A stretch of DNA of 64,000 nucleotides from Pontibacter harenae (GTDB taxonomy: Bacteria > Bacteroidota > Bacteroidia > Cytophagales > Hymenobacteraceae), in contig NZ_JAJJWH010000013.1 in the NCBI RefSeq assembly GCF_020907245.1, positions 59,872 through 123,871 on the forward strand, in the 5' to 3' direction. The notes beneath the pieces were generated by a model. It was not told where the DNA came from. It was given only the letters and a program-made list of their open reading frames with translations, and did not search any database. Each line of letters opens with the position of its first letter. The first letter of the stretch is position 1. The translations under genes were made by a program, and so were the position numbers. This document shows, one piece after another, positions 8,933-18,721 of this stretch.

Positions 8933-10273
8933 CTACATACCTGCAATAGTACCTTTTTTTGTTGGAACTTTCTCTACCTTTTGCAGCACCCAATTTCCTA
9001 CCTGTAGCCCTTGCGTCAGGCCATTTTCAATAGCATCTTTATAGTGAATGCCACCGTAAAAACGTGAAATAGCTGCTTCTTCTGCGGCTTGGTGAAAAGA
9101 GGTAAACTTACGGGCAGGCAATCCATAGCGCATTTCAACGGTATCTTCGTAGGCAAAATCATCACCAAAATAATGCGTAAGCACAACAGCAGCGGCAGCC
9201 GAAATAGTAGAATGCCCGCTTAAATATTCAGGAAAAGGAGGCGTTTGTAACAGAGGCTTCCAGTTGGGGTCAATGTGTTTACGAATGGCCGTTTCAGGTC
9301 TAATACGATTGCTTCTGAACTTCTCGTCCCAGCAAGCCATAAATCCATCCATCAACGCCACCGATACCACTGTATTGACACGCATGGCCTTTTCAAAACT
9401 TACATTGTCTTTTCTGCAGGCGATACCCGTTATTCCCAACCAATGTGCTCCTGGAGATATCTTTTTCATGCCTGCCATCAAGTGGCCGCTCTCCTGCAAG
9501 GCAAAAGGATTACAGTCCCAGAACATGGCTATCTCCTGATGATCTTTTGACAAATTTATTCCCTGCTTGTAACATTCAGTCATTAGCTTAAAGAACTCAG
9601 AATCTTTATCTGTTGAGAATGCGGCTGGAGCCACCGGCTTAAACTGCTCACAGGTATCCAGAGTAAAAGGGCGAATGGTGTTAAAATAAGGTTCAACGGG
9701 TGCAAAAAAACCAGGCGGTGTTGGGTACCAGGAGTCATTTTCACCATCGGGCGTATACCTGGGGTAGTTACTAATTTGGTTATACTTATCGGCTTTGGCA
9801 TAAGCCAAAATATGCTGGCTTACTTCCTGCGCATACTTCAAAGAACTTGCTATTATATCTTCTGAAACACCACTTTGCCTACAAGAGTCGAGAAACTGCA
9901 GCTCATACTCCTCCAGCATAGCACCAGATGGCTGCATTTTCTTGGCAGTTTCCATCATAGCCAACAAGGCACTCAGTTGGTAAGAGTGGCCAGAGACATC
10001 CGCAGGCTTTTCTATTTTAGGATATGCCTTCAGCACTCCACGCATTGTAGCAAAGCTGCTGTCGTTTTGCGAAACTACCTCATGCCCGGCCAGGCAAGCA
10101 TAAGCAAAAAAGCGGGCTGCCAACGGCGGATTGGTAACGTCATTTACCATGGCCTCCGTCATTTGAGCGGTTATCTGGCTTATGTGCTCGTTGCTAAATT
10201 TTAGCTCTGCTTCTGGTTTTGTACAGGCAGCCAAACTAGCAACTATAAGTATAAAAGAAACTAGTATTCTCAT
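8933..10273 (-). CDS. Vanadium-dependent haloperoxidase-like PAP2-superfamily lipoprotein
   Basis: A 446-residue protein with a lipoprotein signal (SLAAC, Cys17). The C-terminal half carries the three PAP2/vanadium-haloperoxidase active-site blocks: RSNRIRPETAIRK (Lys/Arg plus Arg-Pro), PEYLSGHSTISAAAA (the SGHS block with its histidine) and AISRFYGGIHYKDAIENG (Arg and His). These residues bind phosphate or vanadate. Family members are haloperoxidases or acid phosphatases; the sequence alone does not decide which, and bacterial members next to VCBS proteins have no established substrate. Its ATG overlaps the stop of the upstream VCBS gene by 4 bp (ATGA), implying translational coupling and a joint role. 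Confidence 0.85.
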   Translation of the reverse strand: MRILVSFILIVASLAACTKPEAELKFSNEHISQITAQMTEAMVNDVTNPPLAARFFAYACLAGHEVVSQNDSSFATMRGVLKAYPKIEKPADVSGHSYQLSALLAMMETAKKMQPSGAMLEEYELQFLDSCRQSGVSEDIIASSLKYAQEVSQHILAYAKADKYNQISNYPRYTPDGENDSWYPTPPGFFAPVEPYFNTIRPFTLDTCEQFKPVAPAAFSTDKDSEFFKLMTECYKQGINLSKDHQEIAMFWDCNPFALQESGHLMAGMKKISPGAHWLGITGIACRKDNVSFEKAMRVNTVVSVALMDGFMACWDEKFRSNRIRPETAIRKHIDPNWKPLLQTPPFPEYLSGHSTISAAAAVVLTHYFGDDFAYEDTVEMRYGLPARKFTSFHQAAEEAAISRFYGGIHYKDAIENGLTQGLQVGNWVLQKVEKVPTKKGTIAGM

Positions 10274-13200
10274 CGCTTACCTATTTTATAAGCCTTGATA
10301 GCTTGCTGGTTCATTCCAAAGAGCAACGTATTGTTAATGTTCAATACACTTCGTACATCACCTTTCAGTTGTAAACCTGATTTATGTTGCGGCACATAAG
10401 CAAACCCTCCCTTGCCGTCGCCTTCTAAAACTACCCCGTAGTTAGCATCATACTTTCCAAATCGCAGACGCGCTTGGTTAATATTTCCAGTCAGCAACAG
10501 GTCCTTTTTACCATCTTGGTTATAATCGATAGCATTGAGGGCATACACAGGTGCATACTGCACTTCAATAGGCAACTGTTTTTCTACGATTTTACCATTA
10601 GGTGTGCTTTCAAAATAGGCTGTTTTCAGATGATTAGCTGTTAAACGCTTGGCTCCTTCAAGCTCCTGCGGTGTAAAGATATTATGCAGCTTTGCATCGG
10701 CATATGTCGCATAATCAGCGAAACGGGTACGCATCATGCTTATCTGGTCTAACAGTTCATCGCGGGTAACAGCTGGGTAGCTCGCTCCCTTAATGTAATA
10801 GCTCAAGATCGGATCAACAGAGCCGTTACCGTCAAAATCCTTGTAAAGCATTTCGGCTGGTTCATTATCCGAAGCTTTCATCTGCGCATTCAAACCTTGG
10901 TTACCCACCACAAGATCGGCTTTACCATCACCATTAAAATCTTCAATAAGAAGCTTATTCCACCAGCCGCTGTAGGTAGTAGTGAAATACGATGTTGTGA
11001 CATCAGACAATTTTCCATTCTTATTCTGATAAACCGTTACAGGCATCCACTCTCCTACCAACACTAACTCTGGCGTGTTATCGCCGTTCAGGTCGTGCCA
11101 TACAGCATCTGTTACCATGCCTGATTCTACTAGAGAAGGAGCTAATTGAGCAGTAGCATCTGTAAACTGGCCTTTCCCATTATTTAAAAGCACATAGCTG
11201 CGAGGTGTTTCAGGGTAACGGCCAGGTATAACCCTACCCCCCACAAACAAATCGAAGTAGCCATCACCATCTACATCGGCTGCACTGGCACAACTGGTAC
11301 TTGTAAGCATTTTAGGCAAAGCATCTGCACTTTTCCTGAAGTTACCTTTCCCGTCGTTTAGGTAAAGTCGATCCTGGAGCAAAGCATCTTCTGGCATAAA
11401 ATTGCCATAGCCGCCACTGTTTACATATAGGTCCAGGTTGCCATCTTTATTTGCATCAAAAAATAGCGCGTTCGCATCATCGCTCTTCTTATCTTCTTCA
11501 AATACAGCAACGGCTTTCATTACAAAGCTTCCATTGCGCTGCTGCAGGTACAAAGCACCTGCCTGACCTGCTGCGCCACCTGCAAAAACATCTTCCAGAC
11601 CGTCGCCATTCACATCAGCTTTAACCAAGCATGGGCCACCGAAAGATAGTGGGTTCACTAGCAAAGGTTGCCTTTTAAAATCGTTTACTGTGCTTCTTTG
11701 ATGCGTGAAAGAGATCGGAGATTTTGTTTCACTATAGACTGGTGACGCAGTCTTTGGTTGTTTGTAGGTAACCGTTGCATTCTTTTCCTGCAAGGCAAGC
11801 ACTTGATTTGCCACTATGTCACGAATGATTTCCTGCTTGCCACTCTGCCACACGATACTTAACGAATCGACTTTCGCCTTCCCCAAGCCAAAATGCAACA
11901 CTGGCGAAACACTTGATTGATAACCACGCGATGGCATCTGCTCCTGGTATTGTTGCATACCATCTGCATATAAATTTACTTTCGCGCCTATACCATTTGT
12001 GTTCATGCCAGCACCTTCTAATTTAAGCTGCAGGTAGTGGTGGTCTAACTGCTTGCTCGACTGGTTTTGGTAAATGAAGGCTGTTTTGTTTATGTTGTTG
12101 ATAACCAAATCGAGGTCACCGTCATTATCTAAATCAGCATAGGCGGCACCATTGCTGTTAGAAGCATGGTTTAAGCCCCAATTTGCGCCTTGGTTGCTAA
12201 AGGAAAGATGTCCGTCGTTCTTAAAAATGTAATTATTTACATTCGAAGATGGTATCTTGTTCACTAACTGCAACAGGCTATTGACGTTCATTCTGCCGCT
12301 TTGGTAAACTGAACTTCTATACTTTATAAAATCAAGGTTAGTAAAGTCGCGCAGGAAGCCATTGCTAATAAAAAGATCTTTCCAGCCATCGTTATCGAAA
12401 TCTGCAAACAACGGTGCCCAACTCCAATCTGTATTAGACATGCCTGCCAACTGGCCTACTTCACTAAAGGTGCCGTCGCCGTTGTTTACATGCAGCATGT
12501 TGCGCATGTACTGGTTATAGAAACCTACACGTTTAAAAAGCTCAAAGCGCTCATAGTTATCTGGAGAAAACAACAATTTCTGCCTCTTATTATCTTCAGG
12601 CAACATATCTAGCACAAAAATATCCTGTAGGCCATCGTTATTGATATCTACCACCTCGTTACCCATAGAGTAAAGCGAGGTGTGCCCAATGCTTTGCTGT
12701 AGTTTATCTGTGAAAGTGCCGTTACCATTGTTTATGTAAAGATGGTCTGGGGCCGAATAGTCGTTAGAGACATAGATGTCTTGCCAGCCATCGTTATTTA
12801 CGTCTGCTACGCCTGCACTTAACGCATAGGTAAAGCCTGATTTTGCAAAACCTGCCTTATCAGATGCATCTATAAAAGTACCTTTGTCGTTTCTAAATAG
12901 CTTCACCCGCATGTTAGGCTCCGTCACTTTCAGATTTTGAGCGATGCTGATGTCGTCCATGTTAGTGAACAAGGCAGGGTTATGATTTAACAAAAGCATA
13001 TCTAAGTCACCGTCACGGTCGTAATCGAAAAAGGAAGAGCTCACGCTATACGCAGAATCAGCCAAGCCAAAGCGCTGAGCCATTTCTTCAAACTTAGGCA
13101 TGCCTGTGGTGTCTGCTCCTATGTTGATGAAGAGTTGGTTTACCCTTGCAAAACCAGGTAAATGCCCCGAGTAACACACATACATATCCAACAGGCCGTC

Positions 13201-13647
13201 TCCGTTCACATCGGCCATACTAACTCCTGTTTTCCAGGAATTGGCTCTACCACCAACGCCAGCCTGATGCGTTACATCCTCAAAAACCATGTTGCCTTTG
13301 TTCAGGTACAGCCGATTGCCGACCATATTTCCTGAGAAGTAAATATCCTGCAGCCCATCATTGTTTAAATCGCCAACAGCAACACCACCCCCATTATAGA
13401 AGTATTGGTAGGTTAAAATATTACCGTAAGGGTTTTCAGTTACTACATTGTTAAAGCTTACGTTTGTTTGCTTTGCGTCCAAAAGGTTAAACAGCGTTGA
13501 AGCAGGAGGAGTGGCTTCCTGCGGAGCAGCAACCTTTTCAGTTGTTTCATTCTGGTTTTTACAACTAGAAAACACAGTAACTAAAATTCCGATTAATATG
13601 GGGGCAATGGATAATTTGTTAGACTTGATCATAGATTTGTGCAGCAC
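10270..13647 (-). CDS. VCBS/FG-GAP repeat lipoprotein with ASPIC/UnbV domain
   Basis: About 1,120 residues. The frame can begin at a GTG at 13647, but the ATG at 13632 (MIKSNK) gives a proper lipoprotein signal ending VFSSC and is the likelier start. Many FG-GAP-type calcium-loop repeats run the length (GVAVGDLNNDGLQDIYFSGN, VNGDGLLDMYV, DYDRDGDLDMLLLN, FDNDGWKDLFIS, DLDNDGDLDLVINN). An ASPIC/UnbV domain sits near residues 560-640 (LHFGLGKAKVDSLSIVWQSG). The fold should be one or more large propellers on the cell surface or in the periplasm. Such proteins are abundant in Bacteroidota with SusD-like and haloperoxidase-like partners, but no function is proven. The 4-bp overlap with the downstream PAP2 gene is the strongest clue to a shared function. 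Confidence 0.88.
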   Translation of the reverse strand: MLHKSMIKSNKLSIAPILIGILVTVFSSCKNQNETTEKVAAPQEATPPASTLFNLLDAKQTNVSFNNVVTENPYGNILTYQYFYNGGGVAVGDLNNDGLQDIYFSGNMVGNRLYLNKGNMVFEDVTHQAGVGGRANSWKTGVSMADVNGDGLLDMYVCYSGHLPGFARVNQLFINIGADTTGMPKFEEMAQRFGLADSAYSVSSSFFDYDRDGDLDMLLLNHNPALFTNMDDISIAQNLKVTEPNMRVKLFRNDKGTFIDASDKAGFAKSGFTYALSAGVADVNNDGWQDIYVSNDYSAPDHLYINNGNGTFTDKLQQSIGHTSLYSMGNEVVDINNDGLQDIFVLDMLPEDNKRQKLLFSPDNYERFELFKRVGFYNQYMRNMLHVNNGDGTFSEVGQLAGMSNTDWSWAPLFADFDNDGWKDLFISNGFLRDFTNLDFIKYRSSVYQSGRMNVNSLLQLVNKIPSSNVNNYIFKNDGHLSFSNQGANWGLNHASNSNGAAYADLDNDGDLDLVINNINKTAFIYQNQSSKQLDHHYLQLKLEGAGMNTNGIGAKVNLYADGMQQYQEQMPSRGYQSSVSPVLHFGLGKAKVDSLSIVWQSGKQEIIRDIVANQVLALQEKNATVTYKQPKTASPVYSETKSPISFTHQRSTVNDFKRQPLLVNPLSFGGPCLVKADVNGDGLEDVFAGGAAGQAGALYLQQRNGSFVMKAVAVFEEDKKSDDANALFFDANKDGNLDLYVNSGGYGNFMPEDALLQDRLYLNDGKGNFRKSADALPKMLTSTSCASAADVDGDGYFDLFVGGRVIPGRYPETPRSYVLLNNGKGQFTDATAQLAPSLVESGMVTDAVWHDLNGDNTPELVLVGEWMPVTVYQNKNGKLSDVTTSYFTTTYSGWWNKLLIEDFNGDGKADLVVGNQGLNAQMKASDNEPAEMLYKDFDGNGSVDPILSYYIKGASYPAVTRDELLDQISMMRTRFADYATYADAKLHNIFTPQELEGAKRLTANHLKTAYFESTPNGKIVEKQLPIEVQYAPVYALNAIDYNQDGKKDLLLTGNINQARLRFGKYDANYGVVLEGDGKGGFAYVPQHKSGLQLKGDVRSVLNINNTLLFGMNQQAIKAYKIGKR

Positions 13648-13667
13648 TTATGCTTAACATAATAATC

Positions 13668-14841
13668 CTACTCTTTAACTATTTTCACAGCTGCTCGGAG
13701 GTATACCCTTACAAAATAGATTCTTTCCAAAAATTCAGCTAATGAAACAGAAATCTCATTCCCATTAATTGTCTGATCTTTCACTATTTTGCCCTGAATA
13801 TTATAAACCGTAACAAGCTGTATGCGCTTTTCACTGCTAATATGCAGAATATCTTTCACTTTTGTTGGATAAGCTACAAAATCAAATTTCACTGTTTAAC
13901 CATCAAATAATCCTGTTGTCTGCTGCGTCTCATCCGCAGGGTCTTACCTACTATAATTTCTTAAATCAGGCTTTACATCCAATGTTATGACATAGTCATG
14001 GGCTAACTCTTTTTGCCATAAAGCCAGCGGAATATACATGCTGTCGCGTGTGTAGTTTCGTACCAAGGCATAAACCAGGCAGCCTGCTCCGTCTCTTACT
14101 AAATTATCCACATCAGGAAACGAATCTAGTTGCTCAAAGCCTGCATCTTCATGCCGCCATACCTGCTATTCAATTCGTTAAACTCAAGCACATGCGATGT
14201 ATGGTCTCCATCATTATAGTTATCACGACCGATAATGTCTACATATTCATCACCTGGATACCAAGCGTCATCGTTTGGCACCATCGTCCAAACCTTAGTT
14301 AGATTAGTTAAATCATAATTATACACCATTCTGTAATAAATTAAATGCCAAAGTTCTTTTAAAAGTTCCGCACCTTTGGCACCCCACCAAACCACCCTCC
14401 AGCAGCCTCGTGTAGTGGCCGCCAAACTACAGGAACTCTCTGATCCTGAAGCTCTTTCAGCATTCCAGCTACATAATCAATGTCAGCTAGTATGGCTCTG
14501 TATTCTGCTGAATTTTCATCAGGTATTTTTAGAATAAAGAATGTAGTGCTAATTAAGTGAGACTGATTTTTAATATGAAACTCTTCTGTTGTTCTGGATG
14601 GATCGTGCCAGTGCCAAATTATGGCAGGTATACCGTTTCGGTTATACCAGTTCTTGGCATCAGTTATAGGTTCTTTGTCGTTGTACCAACTGTAGGCACG
14701 CCCACTGTGCATAAAATCCAGTCCAACCAATGCAGGCTCTTTTCCAGTATTCTGTTTCAGCCAATTTACTTCATCCATACTGCTTAGCGTCATTACTCCT
14801 GAAATGATCTTGTCGCCGTAGTTATTCAGCAGGAAATTTTA
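13668..14841 (-). pseudogene. GH26 beta-mannanase with T9SS domain, frameshifted and stop-interrupted
   Basis: Read on the minus strand, fragments in three frames together rebuild a GH26 mannanase. Fragment 1 (14838 to about 14360) begins NFLLNNYGDKIISGVMT and reaches WRPLHEAAGGWF, the acid/base block. Fragment 2 (about 14405-14126) continues WWGAKGAELLKELWHLIYY to DEYVDIIGRDNYNDGD and ends MQALSN. Fragment 3 (about 14150-13944) reads DSFPDVDNLVRDGAG, TRDSMY and HDYVITLDVKPDLRNY. The same frame then crosses two in-frame stops (13944, 13896) into a T9SS sorting domain (VAYPTKVKDILHIS to KIVKE, ending 13668). The nucleophile motif ALSE-C-G is destroyed at the second frameshift, a further stop (14841) precedes the first fragment, and no signal peptide remains. 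It cannot be functional. An intact GH26 exists at 46833. Confidence 0.85.
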
Positions 14842-15187
14842 TAGGGCTGCTTCCTTGAAAAATGGAGGAGAATGCAAAAGAATCAAGACGATTTTTAATA
14901 AAAGGCCCCTTCCCCACTCGCTGAACGCTCAAACATGAATTCGTCATTGGTGCACATGGAAGAAACCTTCTATTTTGTAGCAGAACTGCGAACCTTATTT
15001 GTTATATAGATATGGAAGATGCCAAATACTAAGTGATATTGAATAACAAGGCATGATAAAATTTCTATTCACAGCTGATACATAAAAAAAGGAAGGACAT
15101 CACTGCCCTTCCTCTTTTTGCAAGCACTACTACAGTCTCAGACTAATATAATTGATGTAATGGTACTCATCTGTGCTGTAAAACACT
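14842..15187. other. Gene-free stretch: decayed pseudogene 5' end and an operon terminator
   Basis: The part next to 14841 still reads PPFFKEAAL in the GH26 frame, probably the eroded N-terminal region. Beyond about 14880 no coding signal is seen on either strand. The terminator of the IPT/susCD operon lies at 15090-15113. The remainder is AT-rich with no recognisable element. Confidence 0.5.
15090..15113 (-). terminator. Terminator of the first susCD operon
   Basis: Arms AGGAAGG (15090-15096) and CCTTCCT (15107-15113) with a 10-nt loop, flanked by A-runs on the left and T-runs on the right, so on the minus strand the stem is followed by seven T. It lies 75 bp after the stop codon at 15188. 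Confidence 0.65.
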
Positions 15188-15799
15188 TTAGTTGCTCACT
15201 ACAAAATCCTCTTCTGTCTCTACTAAAGTAGGCTCTACACCACCACCAATAAACAATAGCTTACCAGTTTGTGCAGTCATTGGAACGCGAAGCACCAATT
15301 GCGTAGCAGATTGGCTTACAAACTCACTCACTGTGTCTCTGTCGAAGAAAACAACTCCCTCTACCCAGTTAAGCCTAGTACCAGTAACGGTGATATTATC
15401 ACCAGGTCTTGCCTCAGGGGTAAAAGAAGAAATAGTGATTGGCACTGTAAAGCTCAACACAGTTTTAGACACTACATCACCACCACCTGACACTTTAAGC
15501 GTTACTACACCTGCCATTGTAGTCTCAGGTACAACAAGTCTGATAACCTCAGATGTTTGCTCCAGGAAATCTTCTTTAGCTACGGTTGCTCCAACAAACT
15601 CAATAGCCTCTACTTTATTTAAGTTACGGCCAAAAAGGCGAATTTCTTCACCATGATAAACACCAGACGGACCAAAGCTTAATAGCTCTACCTGGCCAGT
15701 GTTTAAGTTATCGTCGTCGTCGTCGCATGACGTAATGATTCCGAAAGACAGCACAAGGCATAAGAGTAAAAATAACCTTGTGTTATAGAAATTTTTCAT
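15188..15799 (-). CDS. Small IPT/TIG-domain surface lipoprotein
   Basis: A 203-residue protein with a lipoprotein signal (GIITSC, Cys25) followed at once by an acidic run DDDDDN, the kind of signal that sends Bacteroidota lipoproteins to the cell surface. Two IPT/TIG immunoglobulin-like domains follow (about 35-115: LLSFGPSGVYHGEEIRLFGRNL; about 118-200: ISSFTPEARPGDNITVTGTRL). No catalytic residues are seen. As the last gene of a susC-susD-SGBP operon, 29 bp behind its neighbour, it is probably an auxiliary glycan-binding or spacer protein of the uptake complex. Its ligand is not visible. Confidence 0.8.
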   Translation of the reverse strand: MKNFYNTRLFLLLCLVLSFGIITSCDDDDDNLNTGQVELLSFGPSGVYHGEEIRLFGRNLNKVEAIEFVGATVAKEDFLEQTSEVIRLVVPETTMAGVVTLKVSGGGDVVSKTVLSFTVPITISSFTPEARPGDNITVTGTRLNWVEGVVFFDRDTVSEFVSQSATQLVLRVPMTAQTGKLLFIGGGVEPTLVETEEDFVVSN

Positions 15800-15828
15800 A
15801 CTTATATCTTTATAAGAATTTAAATAAT

Positions 15829-16992
15829 TTATTCTGCTATAGGTACTACCCGCAAGTTATCCATTGCAAAGTTTGTATTAACCGCTACTGGACCATGGAA
15901 CCAGAAAGACATATTATAACCATTCGGGTTGTAGGCAAACTCCTCGTTAGCAGTATAAAAATCTTCAAAAGGAATACTTACTGTTTCCCACCGACCATTA
16001 GTATTTACGTTTGGTCTCCAAGTATAGAATTGGGCATCTCTTTCAGAAACTAGATCACCATTGCCTATATACATTCTCAATTCTGCTCCAGCTAAAGGTG
16101 CCAGCGTATTAACTTCAAACTTTAAGACATAGTCAGCTGGGTTTGCCAACGCATCTTCAGGGATATTTCTATTTTCTAAAGCTAAGTCGCTGTTTGCAGG
16201 ACCAACATAGAACTCGGAATAAGGGTATGGACCTAAAGATTTGTTGAAACGCACAAACTTACCGTTAATAGCAGGAATAACAGGATCTGACGCTTTAACA
16301 TAGTCAGGTCCTGTCCACAAACCTGCAAGGGTTCCGTCGAAACCAGCAATGATGTTTCTGTTGTCACGGAACCAGAACTCAGACTCAAACTCGCCAAAGT
16401 TCGTTGATACGGTGATCGGGCCTGGCACTGCTCCTTCAGGTACTATTACTTCTATAACATTGGCATCTTCTGAAACAGAAACTACTTCTCCTTCTACTCC
16501 TCCTGTAAAAGTTACTGTCACGGGATCATAGAAGAAGTTACCATAGATTGTAGCAACATCACCTGTATTTACATATTCACTCAGCATTCCTGTTATTACT
16601 GGTTCGCTAATGTCTACCTCAAAATCGTACATCAATGAGTCACCATCTGCAAAAATGATCTTTATTTGATTAGAAATTTCTGTTGGAATATCAGCTGGCA
16701 CTCTTGTGATAATAGAAGTATTCGTGATAAAGGTAGGAGAAAGAGAACCTCGCAGGTCGTTAAACCAGATTTCGCGTGCACCTTCTAAATTCTGTCCTAC
16801 GATCGCAATCATTGCTCCCTGTCCTGCTTTCGCAACTAGGGAGTCTGAAGCATCTGGATTGGTGATTCTAATATAATTAATTGTAGGTTTTCCGCCGTAC
16901 GGAAGCTCTTCGTCTTCCGTACAGCTTGAAAACATTCCCACCATCGCAACAGCGATGAAAAAGAAAAGGATTGATTTAAAACTAAATTTCAT
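15829..16992 (-). CDS. Surface glycan-binding protein (SGBP-B-like)
   Basis: The frame can be extended to 17055, but that would overlap the upstream susD. The ATG at 16992 (MKFSFKS) gives a clean lipoprotein signal (GMFSSC, Cys24) with the acidic export signal TEDEE, so it is the chosen start, giving 387 residues. IPT/TIG-like domains occupy the first half (INYIRITNPDASDSLVAKAGQ; VITGMLSEYVNTGDVATIYG), and the C-terminal half (from FDGTLAGLWTG to MDNLRVVPIAE) resembles the beta-sandwich glycan-binding domain of SGBP-B proteins, with many aromatic residues. Role: to hold polysaccharide at the surface for SusCD. SGBP-B relatives bind xyloglucan, but related folds serve mannan loci too. Confidence 0.82.
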   Translation of the reverse strand: MKFSFKSILFFFIAVAMVGMFSSCTEDEELPYGGKPTINYIRITNPDASDSLVAKAGQGAMIAIVGQNLEGAREIWFNDLRGSLSPTFITNTSIITRVPADIPTEISNQIKIIFADGDSLMYDFEVDISEPVITGMLSEYVNTGDVATIYGNFFYDPVTVTFTGGVEGEVVSVSEDANVIEVIVPEGAVPGPITVSTNFGEFESEFWFRDNRNIIAGFDGTLAGLWTGPDYVKASDPVIPAINGKFVRFNKSLGPYPYSEFYVGPANSDLALENRNIPEDALANPADYVLKFEVNTLAPLAGAELRMYIGNGDLVSERDAQFYTWRPNVNTNGRWETVSIPFEDFYTANEEFAYNPNGYNMSFWFHGPVAVNTNFAMDNLRVVPIAE

Positions 16993-17023
16993 ATTTTGAT
17001 TATCTATATCAAACAATATCTTT

Positions 17024-18703
17024 TTAACCACCGAAATCATACTCAACCGGCTCATCCCTTAACCATGGGGCCTGGCCTGCTTCAGCTGCTGGTATTGGAA
17101 GCAGGAAGTTTCCAGAATTAGCCGTAGCAGTTCTTTCTTCAAACCACTCCGTTTTCTCAAAGCTCCAAGAAGTAGGGTTAGGCATACGGTTTGGATGCAC
17201 TACAAACATACCACGGTCCTGGCTGTTTACGATACCATAAGCTCTTTGAGGATCGAAGTAGTGAATTCGAACTAAGTCATACCACGCTAATCCTTCCATA
17301 GCAAACTCCTTCATGCGCTCTTCAAATACATCCTGCCAGGTAAGCACATTTTCAATTGGAGCTACTCCAGCTCTTCTTCTGATAACGTTAACATATTCCA
17401 GAGCTTGCGCATCTGTTGTAGATTGACCGCTACCAATTGCTGCATCTGCGTAAATCAGATACATTTCGGCTAATCGCAACATGTACGTGTTGTTAGGGTA
17501 GTTTTGCTGGGCAGCCTGACCTCCAAATCTCTCCACATCGACAGCTTTACCAACTACGTACTTCTTGATACTTGCATAGCTGTTATCAGTAGTTGCTGCT
17601 GGAGCTGGGAATACTAACTCCTGCAACGTAGCATTACCGTCAGCACCTGTCACGGTTTGTGAAATTTCAGGATAATGGAAGCCTGGGAGCATATAAGTAG
17701 CTTTCAAACGCGTATCATTAGTGAATCCATTTTCAAACAGGCCATCGTAAAGGCTCAGTTGCCACCAAGAAGCGCTTAAATCACCTCCCCATCCATCGCC
17801 ATTGGCAATGTCGTTGCTAAAGGTTATCTGAGACACCATGGTATTCCTGTATCCATAATCATTTGGGTTAGCTGAGAATACCCACTGCTGCTCAAACAAC
17901 GACTCAACGTTATTGTCATAAGGATAACGGAACAGGTTTGCATAGTTAGGTAACAAGCTACGGCCACTCATTGTTATAACTCTCTGTGCATACTCCTTCG
18001 CAAGATCCAGGTACTCCTGGTTCATGGTGCCACCTACACCAGCTCTGGTCAGGTAAGTTCTGGCCAACATACCTTCTGCCGACCATTTTGAAATTCTACC
18101 AACATCAATAGGATTAGCAGGAAGGTTTTCAGCCGCGTATTGATAGTCTCTAGTGATAAACTCCCAAACATTCTCTACTGTGTTACGCTTAACTTCCGGA
18201 GCGTTCAACAACGCTAAATTATTCTCAATAATAGGAACTGGACCATAGTTCATCACCAGCATAGAATAAGCAGTGGCGCGCATAAAACGTGCTTCTGCAA
18301 TTACGTGCCTTCTTATTGCGTCAGATACTTCAGGTCCTGCATAGCGCTCAACGTTTTGAATGAGTGTGTTAGCCTGTCCAATTACAATCCAGAATGCTCG
18401 GTAAGCTTGGCTATTTGAAGTTGATACTTCTGTTGTATTAAATAATACGTCGTCTCTGTATCCCCAGGCACGGAACGTTGTTCCAGCTCTTAAATCTCCC
18501 AAAGCCCAAGAGGCCTGATCCACATAATCCTTCCAAACTACGCTATATAGTGGTGATGACGCTGCCAATAATTGGGCATCAGTTTTAAAGAAGTTAGCAT
18601 CCACTAATGTATCTAGAGGAGGTCTTTCCAGAAATTCTTTCTCACAGCCCGAAAAAACGGACATTGCCATGAGGCCTCCTATGTATAAAAATTTATTCTT
18701 CAT
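17024..18703 (-). CDS. SusD/RagB-family nutrient-binding lipoprotein (first pair)
   Basis: A 559-residue protein, usual length for SusD. Lipoprotein signal VFSGC (Cys20) followed by EKEFLERPPLDTLVDANFF, the characteristic SusD N-terminus. TPR-like helices follow (AEARFMRATAYSMLVMNYGPVPI, AEGMLARTYLTRAGV), and the C-terminal RagB region contains YLIYADAAIGSG and ERMKEFAMEGLAWYDLVRI. SusD forms the lid over the SusC barrel and presents oligosaccharides for import. It lies 18 bp after the stop of the SusC gene and is co-transcribed with it. Confidence 0.95.
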   Translation of the reverse strand: MKNKFLYIGGLMAMSVFSGCEKEFLERPPLDTLVDANFFKTDAQLLAASSPLYSVVWKDYVDQASWALGDLRAGTTFRAWGYRDDVLFNTTEVSTSNSQAYRAFWIVIGQANTLIQNVERYAGPEVSDAIRRHVIAEARFMRATAYSMLVMNYGPVPIIENNLALLNAPEVKRNTVENVWEFITRDYQYAAENLPANPIDVGRISKWSAEGMLARTYLTRAGVGGTMNQEYLDLAKEYAQRVITMSGRSLLPNYANLFRYPYDNNVESLFEQQWVFSANPNDYGYRNTMVSQITFSNDIANGDGWGGDLSASWWQLSLYDGLFENGFTNDTRLKATYMLPGFHYPEISQTVTGADGNATLQELVFPAPAATTDNSYASIKKYVVGKAVDVERFGGQAAQQNYPNNTYMLRLAEMYLIYADAAIGSGQSTTDAQALEYVNVIRRRAGVAPIENVLTWQDVFEERMKEFAMEGLAWYDLVRIHYFDPQRAYGIVNSQDRGMFVVHPNRMPNPTSWSFEKTEWFEERTATANSGNFLLPIPAAEAGQAPWLRDEPVEYDFGG

Positions 18704-18721
18704 CTTTTTTGTTGTGTTTAA

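Noticed and set aside
13668..13892. A separate 74-residue protein
   Set aside because: It is only a T9SS sorting domain in frame with the GH26 relic, starts from GTG and has no signal peptide; treated as part of the pseudogene.
14126..14793. Two overlapping short hypothetical genes
   Set aside because: Both align as consecutive parts of one GH26 domain in different frames.
16993..17055. Upstream extension of the SGBP gene
   Set aside because: It would overlap susD and bury the lipoprotein signal; the internal ATG at 16992 is better.
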